In this document: positions 8,210-14,890 of the stretch, piece after piece
Position numbering within the stretch: the stretch's first letter is position 1
Layout: each line of letters opens with the position of its first letter
From: Clostridia bacterium
GTDB taxonomy: Bacteria; Bacillota; Clostridia; Peptostreptococcales; Anaerovoracaceae
NCBI GenBank assembly: GCA_900754795.1
Contig: CAAEEA010000071.1
Location: 1-18,869, forward strand
Direction of reading: 5' to 3'
DNA length: 18,869 nucleotides
Translations under genes and position numbers: made by a program
The notes under the pieces: model-generated
What the model was told of the DNA's origin: nothing
The model's database searches: none
The model's input: the letters and a program-made list of their open reading frames with translations, nothing else

Positions 8210-8275
8210 AAGGAGATGAGTTGATTATCGGCGAAATTTGACAAGGTAAAGGAGGTTGTTATGCTCAATGAATGA
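8210..8275 (+). promoter_or_regulatory. Leader with two ribosome binding sites and very short open frames
   Basis: Two strong Shine-Dalgarno sequences precede the DUF1538 gene. AAGGAG (8210-8215) is followed by TTG at 8221, whose frame ends after six codons at TGA 8239-8241. AAAGGAGG (8248-8255) is followed at ideal distance by ATG at 8261, whose frame is four codons and ends at TGA 8273-8275. The likely DUF1538 start, ATG 8268, lies inside this minicistron, so termination and re-initiation could couple the two. A TTG at 8256, directly abutting the ribosome binding site, is an unlikely alternative start. Confidence 0.4.
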
Positions 8276-9788
8276 AAAACTGAAAGAAAAAATTCAGGAG
8301 TCATTGTCCAGCGTACTTCCTATCACGGTGATTGTGCTTATACTCAGCATAACTCTTTCGCCGATGGAAGTTGGTACGCTCCTTTTGTTCCTTGCCGGAG
8401 CGCTGCTGCTCATAGTGGGTATGGGGTTTTTCCAGCTTGGAGCTGAAATGGCGATGACGCCCCTCGGCCAGGGCGTAGGAGGCCGGCTCATAAAAAGTAA
8501 AAAAGTTTTACTGATCGTGGTCATGGCTTTTCTGATGGGAGCCATAATCACCATAGCCGAGCCTGATCTGCAGGTTCTTGCAAATCAGGTCGCATCCGTT
8601 CCAAACCCGATAATCATCTGGACCGTTGCTGTGGGAGTGGGGCTGTTTCTCGTGATAGCCGTGCTCAGGGTTTTGTTCCACATAGCCCTTTCCAGATTGC
8701 TTCTCATTTTTTATATTCTGTTGTTCATATTATCTTTTTTCACTCCTGACAGCTTTACGGCGGTTGCCTTTGACGCCGGAGGCGTAACCACGGGACCGAT
8801 GACAGTTCCTTTTATAATGGCTCTGGGCGTCGGACTTTCGGCGGCACGAAGCGACAGAGAAGGCGTTGATGACAGTTTCGGACTGGTCGCCCTCTGCAGC
8901 ATCGGACCTATAATGATGGTTCTTTTTCTGGGGATATTTTATAACCCGTCAGACGCGGCTTATACAGCCATTGAAATTCCCGATATAGTTACCACCCGTG
9001 ATGTCGTAGACCAGTTTGTGGCTGCGCTCCCGAGATACGCCGGAGAAGTGATGATGAGCATGTTCCCGGTTATAGGAGTATTTGTGATCTTTCAGATCGT
9101 TACCCGCTATTACAGAAAAAGACAGATACTTAAGATGTCCGTCGGTTTTGTTTACACCATACTTGGGCTTATACTTTTCCTGACGGGAGTAAACGTAGGA
9201 TTTGCCCCGGTCGGAAATATATTCGGCAGCAGTCTCGGAGGTTCGGATTTCAGCTTCCTGCTCATACCGATCGGTATAGTGATAGGGTACTACATTGTAA
9301 AAGCCGAGCCTGCCGTACAGATACTGAATGAACAGGTAGAGTTTATGACGGGAGGCATGGTGTCAAGAAAAATGATGAACTCAGCTCTGTCTGCCGGCGT
9401 TGCCGGTGCTGTCGCCCTCGCAATGGTAAGAGTGCTGACAGGCGTTAACATCTATTGGATAATCATTCCCGGGTATGCCGCGGCGCTGATCTTGTCAAAG
9501 ATAGTTCCGACAGCTTTTGTCGGTATCGCCTTTGACTCCGGAGGAGTTGCCAGCGGCCCCATGACTTCTACATTCCTGCTTCCGCTTGCCATGGGCGCCT
9601 GTCTTGCGGCGGGAGGAAACGTAGTCACAGACGCGTTTGGAATAGTAGCTCTCGTCGCCATGGCTCCGCTGCTGGCCATACAGATAATGGGACTGATCTA
9701 TTCAAAGAGATCAGGAGCGGTTTCCGCTGCCGCGCAGCCGCTTGCAGATGATACAGTTGTTGATATGGAGGAGGATCAAAATGTCTGA
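8268..9788 (+). CDS. DUF1538 family membrane protein with two repeats
   Basis: Polytopic membrane protein of 506 residues. It contains two related halves, each with the DUF1538 hallmark: AFDAGGVTTGPMTVPF around residue 168 and AFDSGGVASGPMTSTF around residue 422. Each is followed by a conserved Asp-x-Phe-Gly-x-Val-Ala-Leu helix. Such duplicated Gly-rich re-entrant-like motifs are reminiscent of secondary transporters or channels, but no substrate is established for the family to my knowledge. The next gene, a PII-like protein, overlaps its end by 8 bp. PII proteins commonly bind and gate membrane transporters, so regulated transport is a reasonable inference. The start is chosen at ATG 8268 (MNEKLKEKIQ); the best-spaced ATG, at 8261, is out of frame and yields only four codons. 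The C-terminal tail is acidic and cytoplasmic-looking, a possible contact site for the regulator. Confidence 0.85.
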   Translation: MNEKLKEKIQESLSSVLPITVIVLILSITLSPMEVGTLLLFLAGALLLIVGMGFFQLGAEMAMTPLGQGVGGRLIKSKKVLLIVVMAFLMGAIITIAEPDLQVLANQVASVPNPIIIWTVAVGVGLFLVIAVLRVLFHIALSRLLLIFYILLFILSFFTPDSFTAVAFDAGGVTTGPMTVPFIMALGVGLSAARSDREGVDDSFGLVALCSIGPIMMVLFLGIFYNPSDAAYTAIEIPDIVTTRDVVDQFVAALPRYAGEVMMSMFPVIGVFVIFQIVTRYYRKRQILKMSVGFVYTILGLILFLTGVNVGFAPVGNIFGSSLGGSDFSFLLIPIGIVIGYYIVKAEPAVQILNEQVEFMTGGMVSRKMMNSALSAGVAGAVALAMVRVLTGVNIYWIIIPGYAAALILSKIVPTAFVGIAFDSGGVASGPMTSTFLLPLAMGACLAAGGNVVTDAFGIVALVAMAPLLAIQIMGLIYSKRSGAVSAAAQPLADDTVVDMEEDQNV

Positions 9789-10500
9789 TTTACAGGACGC
9801 AAAATTTGTTTCACCGCGACTGGTCATTTTTATAACGCGGACAGAAGACCAGACAAACCTTACGGCCGTTTTCCAGTCGCTGCGGATCCCGATGTTTCAC
9901 CAGTTTATAGGAAAAGGTACGGCTCCTTCGGAGATACTTGATATATTCGGTCTCAGCGGCATGGCAAGACTTGTGACCATAGGCATAATGCCACAGTTCA
10001 TGGTAAAAGAACTGTTTGACAGGGTTTCAAAGTCTATGTCACTGTACCAGAAAGGCGGAGGTATCGCTATTTCTGTTCCGCTGACCGGATTACAGGCGCC
10101 TGTGCTGCACCTTATGAGCGATGAAGCCCGAAAAGCTTTTGAAAAACAGAAAAAAGAAAGGAGCGGGTCAGATATGACCGGTATTAAAAAAGAGTCAGAA
10201 TATGCCATGATCTGCGTTTCCGTGAACAGCGGTTTCAGCGATGATGTTATAGACGCGGCCAGAGAAGCGGGCGCGAAAGGAGGAACCGTTCTCAAGGGAA
10301 GGCGGAGAAATTCAGAAAAAGTAAGTCTGAACTTCGGCATACCGATGCAGGACGAGCAGGATTTTGTGATGATAGTGGTGCCTAAGGAAAAAAAGGCCGA
10401 AATAATGTCCGCGGTAAGTTCTTCATGCGGACTGGGCACAGGAGCTCACGGTGTTGTCATAGCATTACCTGTGGATGAGGTAATGGGTCTGGAAGAATAA
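9781..10500 (+). CDS. Two-domain PII-like signal protein partnered with DUF1538
   Basis: Soluble protein of 239 residues, about twice the length of classical PII (112). The C-terminal half, from about residue 139, is PII-like: a beta strand (YAMICVSVNSG), AREAGAKGGTVLKGR leading into a short T-loop-like segment, FVMIVVPKEKKAEIM, and GLGTGAHGVVIALPVDEVMG in the place of the PII B-loop and last strand. The N-terminal half (RLVIFITRTEDQ, LTAVFQSLRIP, ARLVTIGIM) appears to be a diverged second copy of the same ferredoxin-like fold. The T-loop tyrosine used for uridylylation in enterobacterial GlnB is not evident. GGAGGAGG precedes the ATG at 9781, which overlaps the DUF1538 stop by 8 bp. It probably senses adenylate nucleotides or another small ligand and controls its membrane partner; the ligand is unknown. 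A nitrogen-regulator name would be an over-reading. Confidence 0.8.
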   Translation: MSDLQDAKFVSPRLVIFITRTEDQTNLTAVFQSLRIPMFHQFIGKGTAPSEILDIFGLSGMARLVTIGIMPQFMVKELFDRVSKSMSLYQKGGGIAISVPLTGLQAPVLHLMSDEARKAFEKQKKERSGSDMTGIKKESEYAMICVSVNSGFSDDVIDAAREAGAKGGTVLKGRRRNSEKVSLNFGIPMQDEQDFVMIVVPKEKKAEIMSAVSSSCGLGTGAHGVVIALPVDEVMGLEE

Positions 10501-10502
10501 AC

Positions 10503-10535
10503 AAACAGGGTGCTTTTGACAGCACCCTGTTTTTA
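10503..10535. terminator. Terminator between convergent PII-like and recN genes
   Basis: A 10-bp perfect stem, ACAGGGTGCT (10505-10514) with AGCACCCTGT (10521-10530), has a 6-base loop and is followed by TTTTT. On the minus strand the stem is followed by TTGTTT, so it may also stop the argR-recN transcript arriving from the right. It starts 4 bases after the PII-like stop and ends 15 bases before the recN stop. Confidence 0.85.
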
Positions 10536-10545
10536 TATGGCTTAT

Positions 10546-12168
10546 TTAAGATTTTGACCGGAATATGAGCTCTTCGGCGCTTTTTACAGTTGAATCTGTT
10601 ATAACGGCGCCGCCGAGAAGCCTTGCTATCTCGGATACTTTTTCCTGTTCGCCGAGAGGATCTATGAATGTGTATGTGCTTGAATCGTCGGATTCTTTAT
10701 GTATCCTGTAGTTGTGGTCGCCGGCGGCGGCTATCTGAGGCAGGTGAGTTATGCACAGCACCTGACGGGCCGAAGCGATCTCACGGAGTTTTACGGCGAC
10801 AACGCTGGCTGTGACGCCGCTTATTCCTGTGTCAATTTCATCAAATATGAGAGTAGGGATATGGTCATATGAACTGATAATGTTTTTAAAAGCGAGCATT
10901 ATTCTTGACATTTCGCCGCCGGAAACAATTCTGTAAAGCGGTTTCAGCGGTTCTCCCCGGTTGGTGCTTATAAGGAACTCTACCTTGTCGACTCCCTCTG
11001 AAGAAGGTTCTTCAAGAGGCGATACGGAGATCTTTACTGATGAATCAGGAAAATTCAGATCGTTGAGTTCTTTCTGTATCGCATGCTCAAGGATTTCGGC
11101 TTTGGCCGTCCTCGCGGCTGTCAGTTCCCCGCAGGATGAAAGCAGAGAAGTTCTGAGCTGTTTAAGCTGCTTCATCAGGCTTATCTTCATTTCGTCAAAG
11201 TTTTCAGATACGGCAAGCCTGTGACGCAGTTCCTCACGGTAGGCGAGAACTGATTCTACAGTACCTCCGTATTTTTTCTTCATATTTTCGATTATTTCCA
11301 GTCTGAGTATGGCCTCGTCAAGTTCTTCCGGAGAAAATACCACGGAGTCTTTTATGGAACGGAGCTGACGGCAGGCGTCTTCGAGCCTGTAATATATATC
11401 GCTGAACTCTTCGCTTAGGGAAGCCATGTCTGCTGAGCAGAATGCGATCTCTTCCACGGATCTGACGGCGTGGTTCAGCCCCTCCATTACAGACGGGGAA
11501 TCTTCGTATACTGTACTGTAAGCATTCCGGAGGTTTTCGTAGATCTTTTCACTGTTTTGCAGCAGGGAGATCTTTTCCTCAAGCTCCGCGTCTTCTCCGG
11601 TCTTAAGACGGGCTTTATCTATTTCGTCTGCCTCGAATCTGTAAAAATCCAGGCGGCGGCTGTTTTCTTTTTCCCCTGAAAGAAGAGAGGCGAGAGATTT
11701 GCGGCATTTGCTGTATTGATCATATAGATCGGATACTTTTTTTCTGAGCAAATCAGTATCATCATGTCGGTAAGAGTCCAGCAAAACAATATGATATTCG
11801 GGATCAAGCAGAGACTGATTATCGTATTGTCCATGGATGTCAGCAAGCTTTGAGGCGATCTGGCCTATTCTGGCCAGCGTCACTATTTCGCCGTTAAGAC
11901 GGCAGAGATTTTTCCCGGCGGCGGATATTTCTCTCGTAATTATATATTCTTCGCCGTCAAGAGAAGCGACAAGCTGTATAACGGCTTTATCTTTTCCCGT
12001 ACGGACATAAGATGAGTCGGCCCGGCTTCCAAGAGCAAGGCTTACGGCTTCTATTACTACGGATTTTCCGGAGCCTGTTTCTCCGGTGATGATATTCAGA
12101 CCGTCTTCAAAATCCACTTCTATGTTTTCGATCGTAGCAAAATTGCTGATGCTTATATGAGTTATCAT
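10546..12168 (-). CDS. recN: DNA repair protein RecN
   Basis: SMC-like ATPase of 540 residues, close to the usual 550-570, acting early in double-strand-break repair. The N-terminal head has Walker A GETGSGKS (residues 29-36) and HGQYDNQSLLDP, a RecN-typical motif. The middle is a Lys/Glu/Leu-rich coiled-coil arm. The C-terminal head has the ABC signature SGGEMSRIM (from 416), Walker B with LIFDEIDTGISG (Asp443, Glu444) and CITHLPQIAAAGDHNY, the switch/His region. The start is the ATG at 12168 (MITHISISNFATI), although the frame stays open further upstream into argR. It overlaps the argR stop as ATGA, so it is translated together with argR; this pair is conserved across Firmicutes. Confidence 0.97.
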   Translation of the reverse strand: MITHISISNFATIENIEVDFEDGLNIITGETGSGKSVVIEAVSLALGSRADSSYVRTGKDKAVIQLVASLDGEEYIITREISAAGKNLCRLNGEIVTLARIGQIASKLADIHGQYDNQSLLDPEYHIVLLDSYRHDDTDLLRKKVSDLYDQYSKCRKSLASLLSGEKENSRRLDFYRFEADEIDKARLKTGEDAELEEKISLLQNSEKIYENLRNAYSTVYEDSPSVMEGLNHAVRSVEEIAFCSADMASLSEEFSDIYYRLEDACRQLRSIKDSVVFSPEELDEAILRLEIIENMKKKYGGTVESVLAYREELRHRLAVSENFDEMKISLMKQLKQLRTSLLSSCGELTAARTAKAEILEHAIQKELNDLNFPDSSVKISVSPLEEPSSEGVDKVEFLISTNRGEPLKPLYRIVSGGEMSRIMLAFKNIISSYDHIPTLIFDEIDTGISGVTASVVAVKLREIASARQVLCITHLPQIAAAGDHNYRIHKESDDSSTYTFIDPLGEQEKVSEIARLLGGAVITDSTVKSAEELIFRSKS

Positions 12169-12629
12169 TTTGCTGACCTCGTATCTAACATTTCTCTGAA
12201 TTTTTCCAGCACAAGAGGCACGTTTTCTTCCGAGTCGACAAGAAGGAACATGGTATTGTCTCCCGCTATACTTCCTATGATATGATCCATACCGCTGCTG
12301 TCTATGGCCTCGCCCGCCGCGTTGGCACACCCGGAAAGCGTTTTTACGACGATAATATTGCCCGATGAGTCAAAGGAGGTTATGGTCTCTCTGAATATTT
12401 TGGTAAATCTGTCTGACGGCGGCTGTTCCGCCGACTGACGGCTGGCATATTTGTATTTACCTTTTGATGAAAGAACCTTAACCAGCTGCAGTTCTTTTAT
12501 ATCGCGGGATACGGTGGCCTGTGTAACGTTGAAACCGCTTTCTCTGAGCAGAGTGGCCAGGTCTTCCTGAGTTCCTATTTCGTGAGAATTTATCAGCTCA
12601 AGTATTTTGTTTTGTCTTGAATAACGCAT
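12165..12629 (-). CDS. argR: Arginine repressor ArgR
   Basis: Transcription factor of 154 residues, the usual family length (about 150). It forms arginine-dependent hexamers that bind ARG boxes and control arginine synthesis and breakdown. The N-terminal winged helix-turn-helix shows TQATVSRDIKEL (recognition helix, residues 36-47). The C-terminal oligomerisation and arginine-binding domain shows GSIAGDNTMFLLV with GDNT at 123-126; the acidic residue pair common in the family (GDD) is here GDN, also seen in some members. The ATG at 12629 is chosen because AAAGGAGG lies 6 bp upstream; the frame is open further up, but those starts would put the ribosome binding site inside the gene. recN follows with an ATGA overlap. 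A weak ARG-box-like sequence upstream suggests autoregulation. Confidence 0.95.
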   Translation of the reverse strand: MRYSRQNKILELINSHEIGTQEDLATLLRESGFNVTQATVSRDIKELQLVKVLSSKGKYKYASRQSAEQPPSDRFTKIFRETITSFDSSGNIIVVKTLSGCANAAGEAIDSSGMDHIIGSIAGDNTMFLLVDSEENVPLVLEKFREMLDTRSAK

Positions 12630-12640
12630 GGAGATCCTCC

Positions 12641-12658
12641 TTTGCATAATTATTATCT
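12641..12658. promoter_or_regulatory. Possible ARG box upstream of argR
   Basis: This AT-rich 18-mer matches the general ARG box pattern (WNTGAATWWWWATTCANW) at most specified positions but misses at C12645 and in the second half-site. It lies between the argR -10 box and its ribosome binding site, where bound ArgR would block its own transcription. Low information content makes this tentative. Confidence 0.28.
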
Positions 12659-12666
12659 TAAAAGAA

Positions 12667-12695
12667 ATTTTATCATACAGGCATATCCAATGCAA
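12667..12695 (-). promoter_or_regulatory. Promoter of argR-recN
   Basis: Read on the minus strand, TTGCAT (12695-12690) and TAAAAT (12672-12667) are separated by 17 bp, with TGA just before the -10 box giving an extended -10. Its -35 box is one base away from the -35 box of the divergent ruvC promoter. Confidence 0.5.
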
Positions 12696-12696
12696 G

Positions 12697-12725
12697 TAGA
12701 CAAACGAATGTTTGTGTGTTATAAT
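12697..12725 (+). promoter_or_regulatory. Promoter of the ruvC operon
   Basis: TAGACA (12697-12702) and TATAAT (12720-12725) are separated by 17 bp. TGT before the -10 makes it an extended -10. It is the best promoter match in the window and drives ruvC 32 bp downstream. Confidence 0.7.
12701..12714. promoter_or_regulatory. LexA (SOS) box in the ruvC promoter
   Basis: CAAACGAATGTTTG is a perfect 5-4-5 dyad that matches the Bacillus-type LexA consensus CGAACRNRYGTTCG at all but two symmetric positions, and its centre GAAT satisfies RNRY. It overlaps the last two bases of the -35 box and fills most of the spacer of the ruvC promoter, an ideal place for repression. ruvAB belongs to the SOS regulon in Bacillus subtilis, which supports the call. 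Confidence 0.62.
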
Positions 12726-12756
12726 TTCTTGGAAAAATAACGCCAGAGGTTGAAAA

Positions 12757-13251
12757 ATGCGTATTTTAGGTATTGACCCCGGCTATGCTATTCTTGGCTG
12801 GGGAGTCATAGATGTTAAGGGAAACAGGTTTTCTGTTGTTGATTACGGTTCCCTGACGACAGAGCCTTCCATGGACATGCCTTCAAGACTGCAGTCCCTT
12901 TATGGCTCATTAAGAGAACTGATAGAAAGATACAGCCCCGATGAGGCTTCCGTAGAGGAGCTTTTTTTTAACAACAACGCGAAGACTGCAATACTGGTCG
13001 GACAGGCCAGAGGCGTGGCAGTCCTGGCCTGTGCCGACGGAGGGCTTTCGGTCAGCGAATATACTCCGCTCCAGATCAAACAGGCCTTAGTCGGGTACGG
13101 GAGAGCAGACAAAAAACAAGTTCAGTATATGGTAAAGACACTGCTCAACCTGGCAGAAGTGCCTAAACCGGATGATACGGCGGATGCGCTGGCGGCGGCG
13201 ATCTGTCATGCCCATTCCTTCGGCCGGAGAGATATACTGAAAGGACGGTAG
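12757..13251 (+). CDS. ruvC: Crossover junction endodeoxyribonuclease RuvC
   Basis: Endonuclease of 164 residues that resolves Holliday junctions by symmetrical nicking as a dimer, working with RuvAB. It begins MRILGIDPGYAILGWGV, with catalytic Asp7. Glu67 in SVEELFFNNN and Asp140/Asp143 in DDTADALAAAICH complete the RNase H-fold acidic quartet, in register with E. coli Asp7, Glu66, Asp138 and Asp141. The ATG at 12757 has AGAGGT 6 bp upstream. It is the first gene of the ruvC-ruvA-ruvB-queA-tgt run and carries the LexA-like box in its promoter. Many Bacillales lack RuvC and use RecU instead, so its presence fits Clostridia. Confidence 0.97.
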   Translation: MRILGIDPGYAILGWGVIDVKGNRFSVVDYGSLTTEPSMDMPSRLQSLYGSLRELIERYSPDEASVEELFFNNNAKTAILVGQARGVAVLACADGGLSVSEYTPLQIKQALVGYGRADKKQVQYMVKTLLNLAEVPKPDDTADALAAAICHAHSFGRRDILKGR

Positions 13252-13257
13252 ACGGTT

Positions 13258-13860
13258 TTGATAAGATATGTCAAGGGAATATACAGCATGAATATAAACG
13301 GCGGAATTGTTGTTGAAACTCAGTCCGGACTGGGACTGGAGATATTTCTTCCTCTCAATTCGCCGATATACAAATACAGCGAGGGCGACACTGTTCAGAT
13401 CTATACTTCTTTTATAGTAAAAGAGGACAGTATGACCCTTTACGGCTTCCACAACCGTGAAACTCTCGAGCTCTTTGAGAAGCTGCTGACTGTCAGCGGA
13501 GTAGGCGCCAGAGGCGCCGCGTCGGTCATAGGGACTCTTGACGCCGACAGTCTGAAGCGTGCCATTGCCTTTGGCGACTCAAAGGAGATAAGCAGGGCCA
13601 ACGGCATAGGAAAAAAGACAGCTGAGAGGATAATCCTCGAGCTCAGGGACAAGATCTCAGATCTTGATAATGTGCTTCCTGCCGATCTTGCCCGGACAGC
13701 TTCCGATGAAGAAAGCTCTGACGCCAGGACAGAAGCGGTAAACGCTCTGATGGCTCTCGGGTATACCAGGGCGGAGGCTTTTTCCGCCGTGGCTTCGGTA
13801 AACGACGAAGGACTGTCAGATGAGGAGTATATCAGGAAAGCTCTTAAAAATTTATTTTAA
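13258..13860 (+). CDS. ruvA: Holliday junction DNA helicase subunit RuvA
   Basis: Protein of 200 residues, the standard length. RuvA tetramers hold the four-way junction and load the RuvB motor. It has an N-terminal OB fold (MIRYVKGIYSMNINGGIVVE), two helix-hairpin-helix motifs (SGVGARGA and ANGIGKKTAERIILELRDKI) that contact DNA, and a C-terminal three-helix domain (ALMALGYTRAEAFSAV) that binds RuvB. The start is the TTG at 13258, because only it restores the conserved first residues MI-Y-KG; AAGGACGG lies 9 bp upstream. A later in-frame ATG at 13288 would remove the first strand of the OB fold. It begins 6 bp after the ruvC stop. Confidence 0.96.
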   Translation: MIRYVKGIYSMNINGGIVVETQSGLGLEIFLPLNSPIYKYSEGDTVQIYTSFIVKEDSMTLYGFHNRETLELFEKLLTVSGVGARGAASVIGTLDADSLKRAIAFGDSKEISRANGIGKKTAERIILELRDKISDLDNVLPADLARTASDEESSDARTEAVNALMALGYTRAEAFSAVASVNDEGLSDEEYIRKALKNLF

Positions 13861-13873
13861 ACGGGAATAGATC

Positions 13874-14881
13874 ATGGAAAAGGAAAGAATAACATCGGCT
13901 AATATCAGCCCCGGTGAACTGAAACAGGAAACAACTTTAAGACCTCAGAGACTGGATGATTTTATAGGTCAGAAAAACGCCAAAGAAAATCTCAAAGTTT
14001 TTATAGAAGCAGCCAGGCTCAGAGGAGAGCCTCTTGACCACGTGTTGTTTTACGGCCCGCCGGGACTGGGAAAGACCACCCTTGCCGGCATAATAGCCAA
14101 TGAGCTGGGGGTTGATATCAAGATAACATCAGGCCCTGCCATCGACAGAGCGGGGGATCTGGCGGCAATACTGACGAACCTCAACGAAAATGACGTGCTC
14201 TTTATTGATGAAATCCACAGGCTTAACCGTTCGGTTGAGGAAGTCCTGTATTCTGCCATGGAGGATTTTGCCCTTGACATTGTCATCGGCAAAGGACCTT
14301 CGGCAAGGTCAATAAGGCTTGATCTGTCAAAGTTTACTCTAATTGGCGCGACTACGCGAGCCGGTAGCCTTTCCGCGCCGCTCAGGGACAGGTTCGGAGT
14401 GCTGAGTAAGTTCGAGATGTATACGGCGGAAGAACTCTCGGAGATCATAAGGCGGTCGGCCGCGATACTGGGGATAGAAGCGGATGATCTTTCCGTGGCG
14501 GAAATGGCCAGAAGATCCCGGGGAACTCCGAGAGTCGCCAACAGAATATTAAAGCGTATCCGCGACTTTTCACAGGTAAAAGGCAGCGGAATCATAGACA
14601 TAGATACGACAAGGGAGGGACTCGAAGCCCTTGAAATAGACGGAATGGGACTTGAACGGCTGGACAGGGAGATTCTGTCTGCCATAATAGAAAGGTTTGG
14701 AGGAGGACCTGTGGGCGTTGACACTATAGCAGCCTCGATCGGCGAGGAGAGGGTCACCATTGAAGACGCTCATGAGCCTTATCTGCTTCAGATAGGATTC
14801 CTTAGCAGGACTCCAAAGGGCAGGATGGCCACTGATCTTGCTTATCATCATCTGGGGCTTGTGCCTCCGGAAAAAGACTGA
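13874..14881 (+). CDS. ruvB: Holliday junction DNA helicase motor RuvB
   Basis: AAA+ ATPase of 335 residues, the usual length, that drives branch migration as hexamers on either side of RuvA. It shows LRPQRLDDFIGQ near the N-terminus, Walker A GPPGLGKTT (61-69), Walker B with DEIH (112-115), sensor 1 in LIGATTRAG, and a C-terminal winged helix region ending in GFLSRTPKGRMAT. SRGTPRVANRILKRIRDF in the second AAA+ subdomain is a sensor 2 landmark. The gene starts 13 bp after ruvA. Its ribosome binding site (GGGA) is weaker than those of its neighbours. queA follows after 9 bp. Confidence 0.97.
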   Translation: MEKERITSANISPGELKQETTLRPQRLDDFIGQKNAKENLKVFIEAARLRGEPLDHVLFYGPPGLGKTTLAGIIANELGVDIKITSGPAIDRAGDLAAILTNLNENDVLFIDEIHRLNRSVEEVLYSAMEDFALDIVIGKGPSARSIRLDLSKFTLIGATTRAGSLSAPLRDRFGVLSKFEMYTAEELSEIIRRSAAILGIEADDLSVAEMARRSRGTPRVANRILKRIRDFSQVKGSGIIDIDTTREGLEALEIDGMGLERLDREILSAIIERFGGGPVGVDTIAASIGEERVTIEDAHEPYLLQIGFLSRTPKGRMATDLAYHHLGLVPPEKD

Positions 14882-14890
14882 GGTATTTGA

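Noticed and set aside
12169..12330. N-terminal extension of recN of 54 codons
   Set aside because: It overlaps argR in another frame. RecN proteins begin at the residues encoded from 12168, and the ATGA overlap explains translation.
14050..14760. Open frame of 236 codons on the minus strand inside ruvB
   Set aside because: Serine/leucine/isoleucine-rich shadow of the ruvB codons with no recognisable domain.
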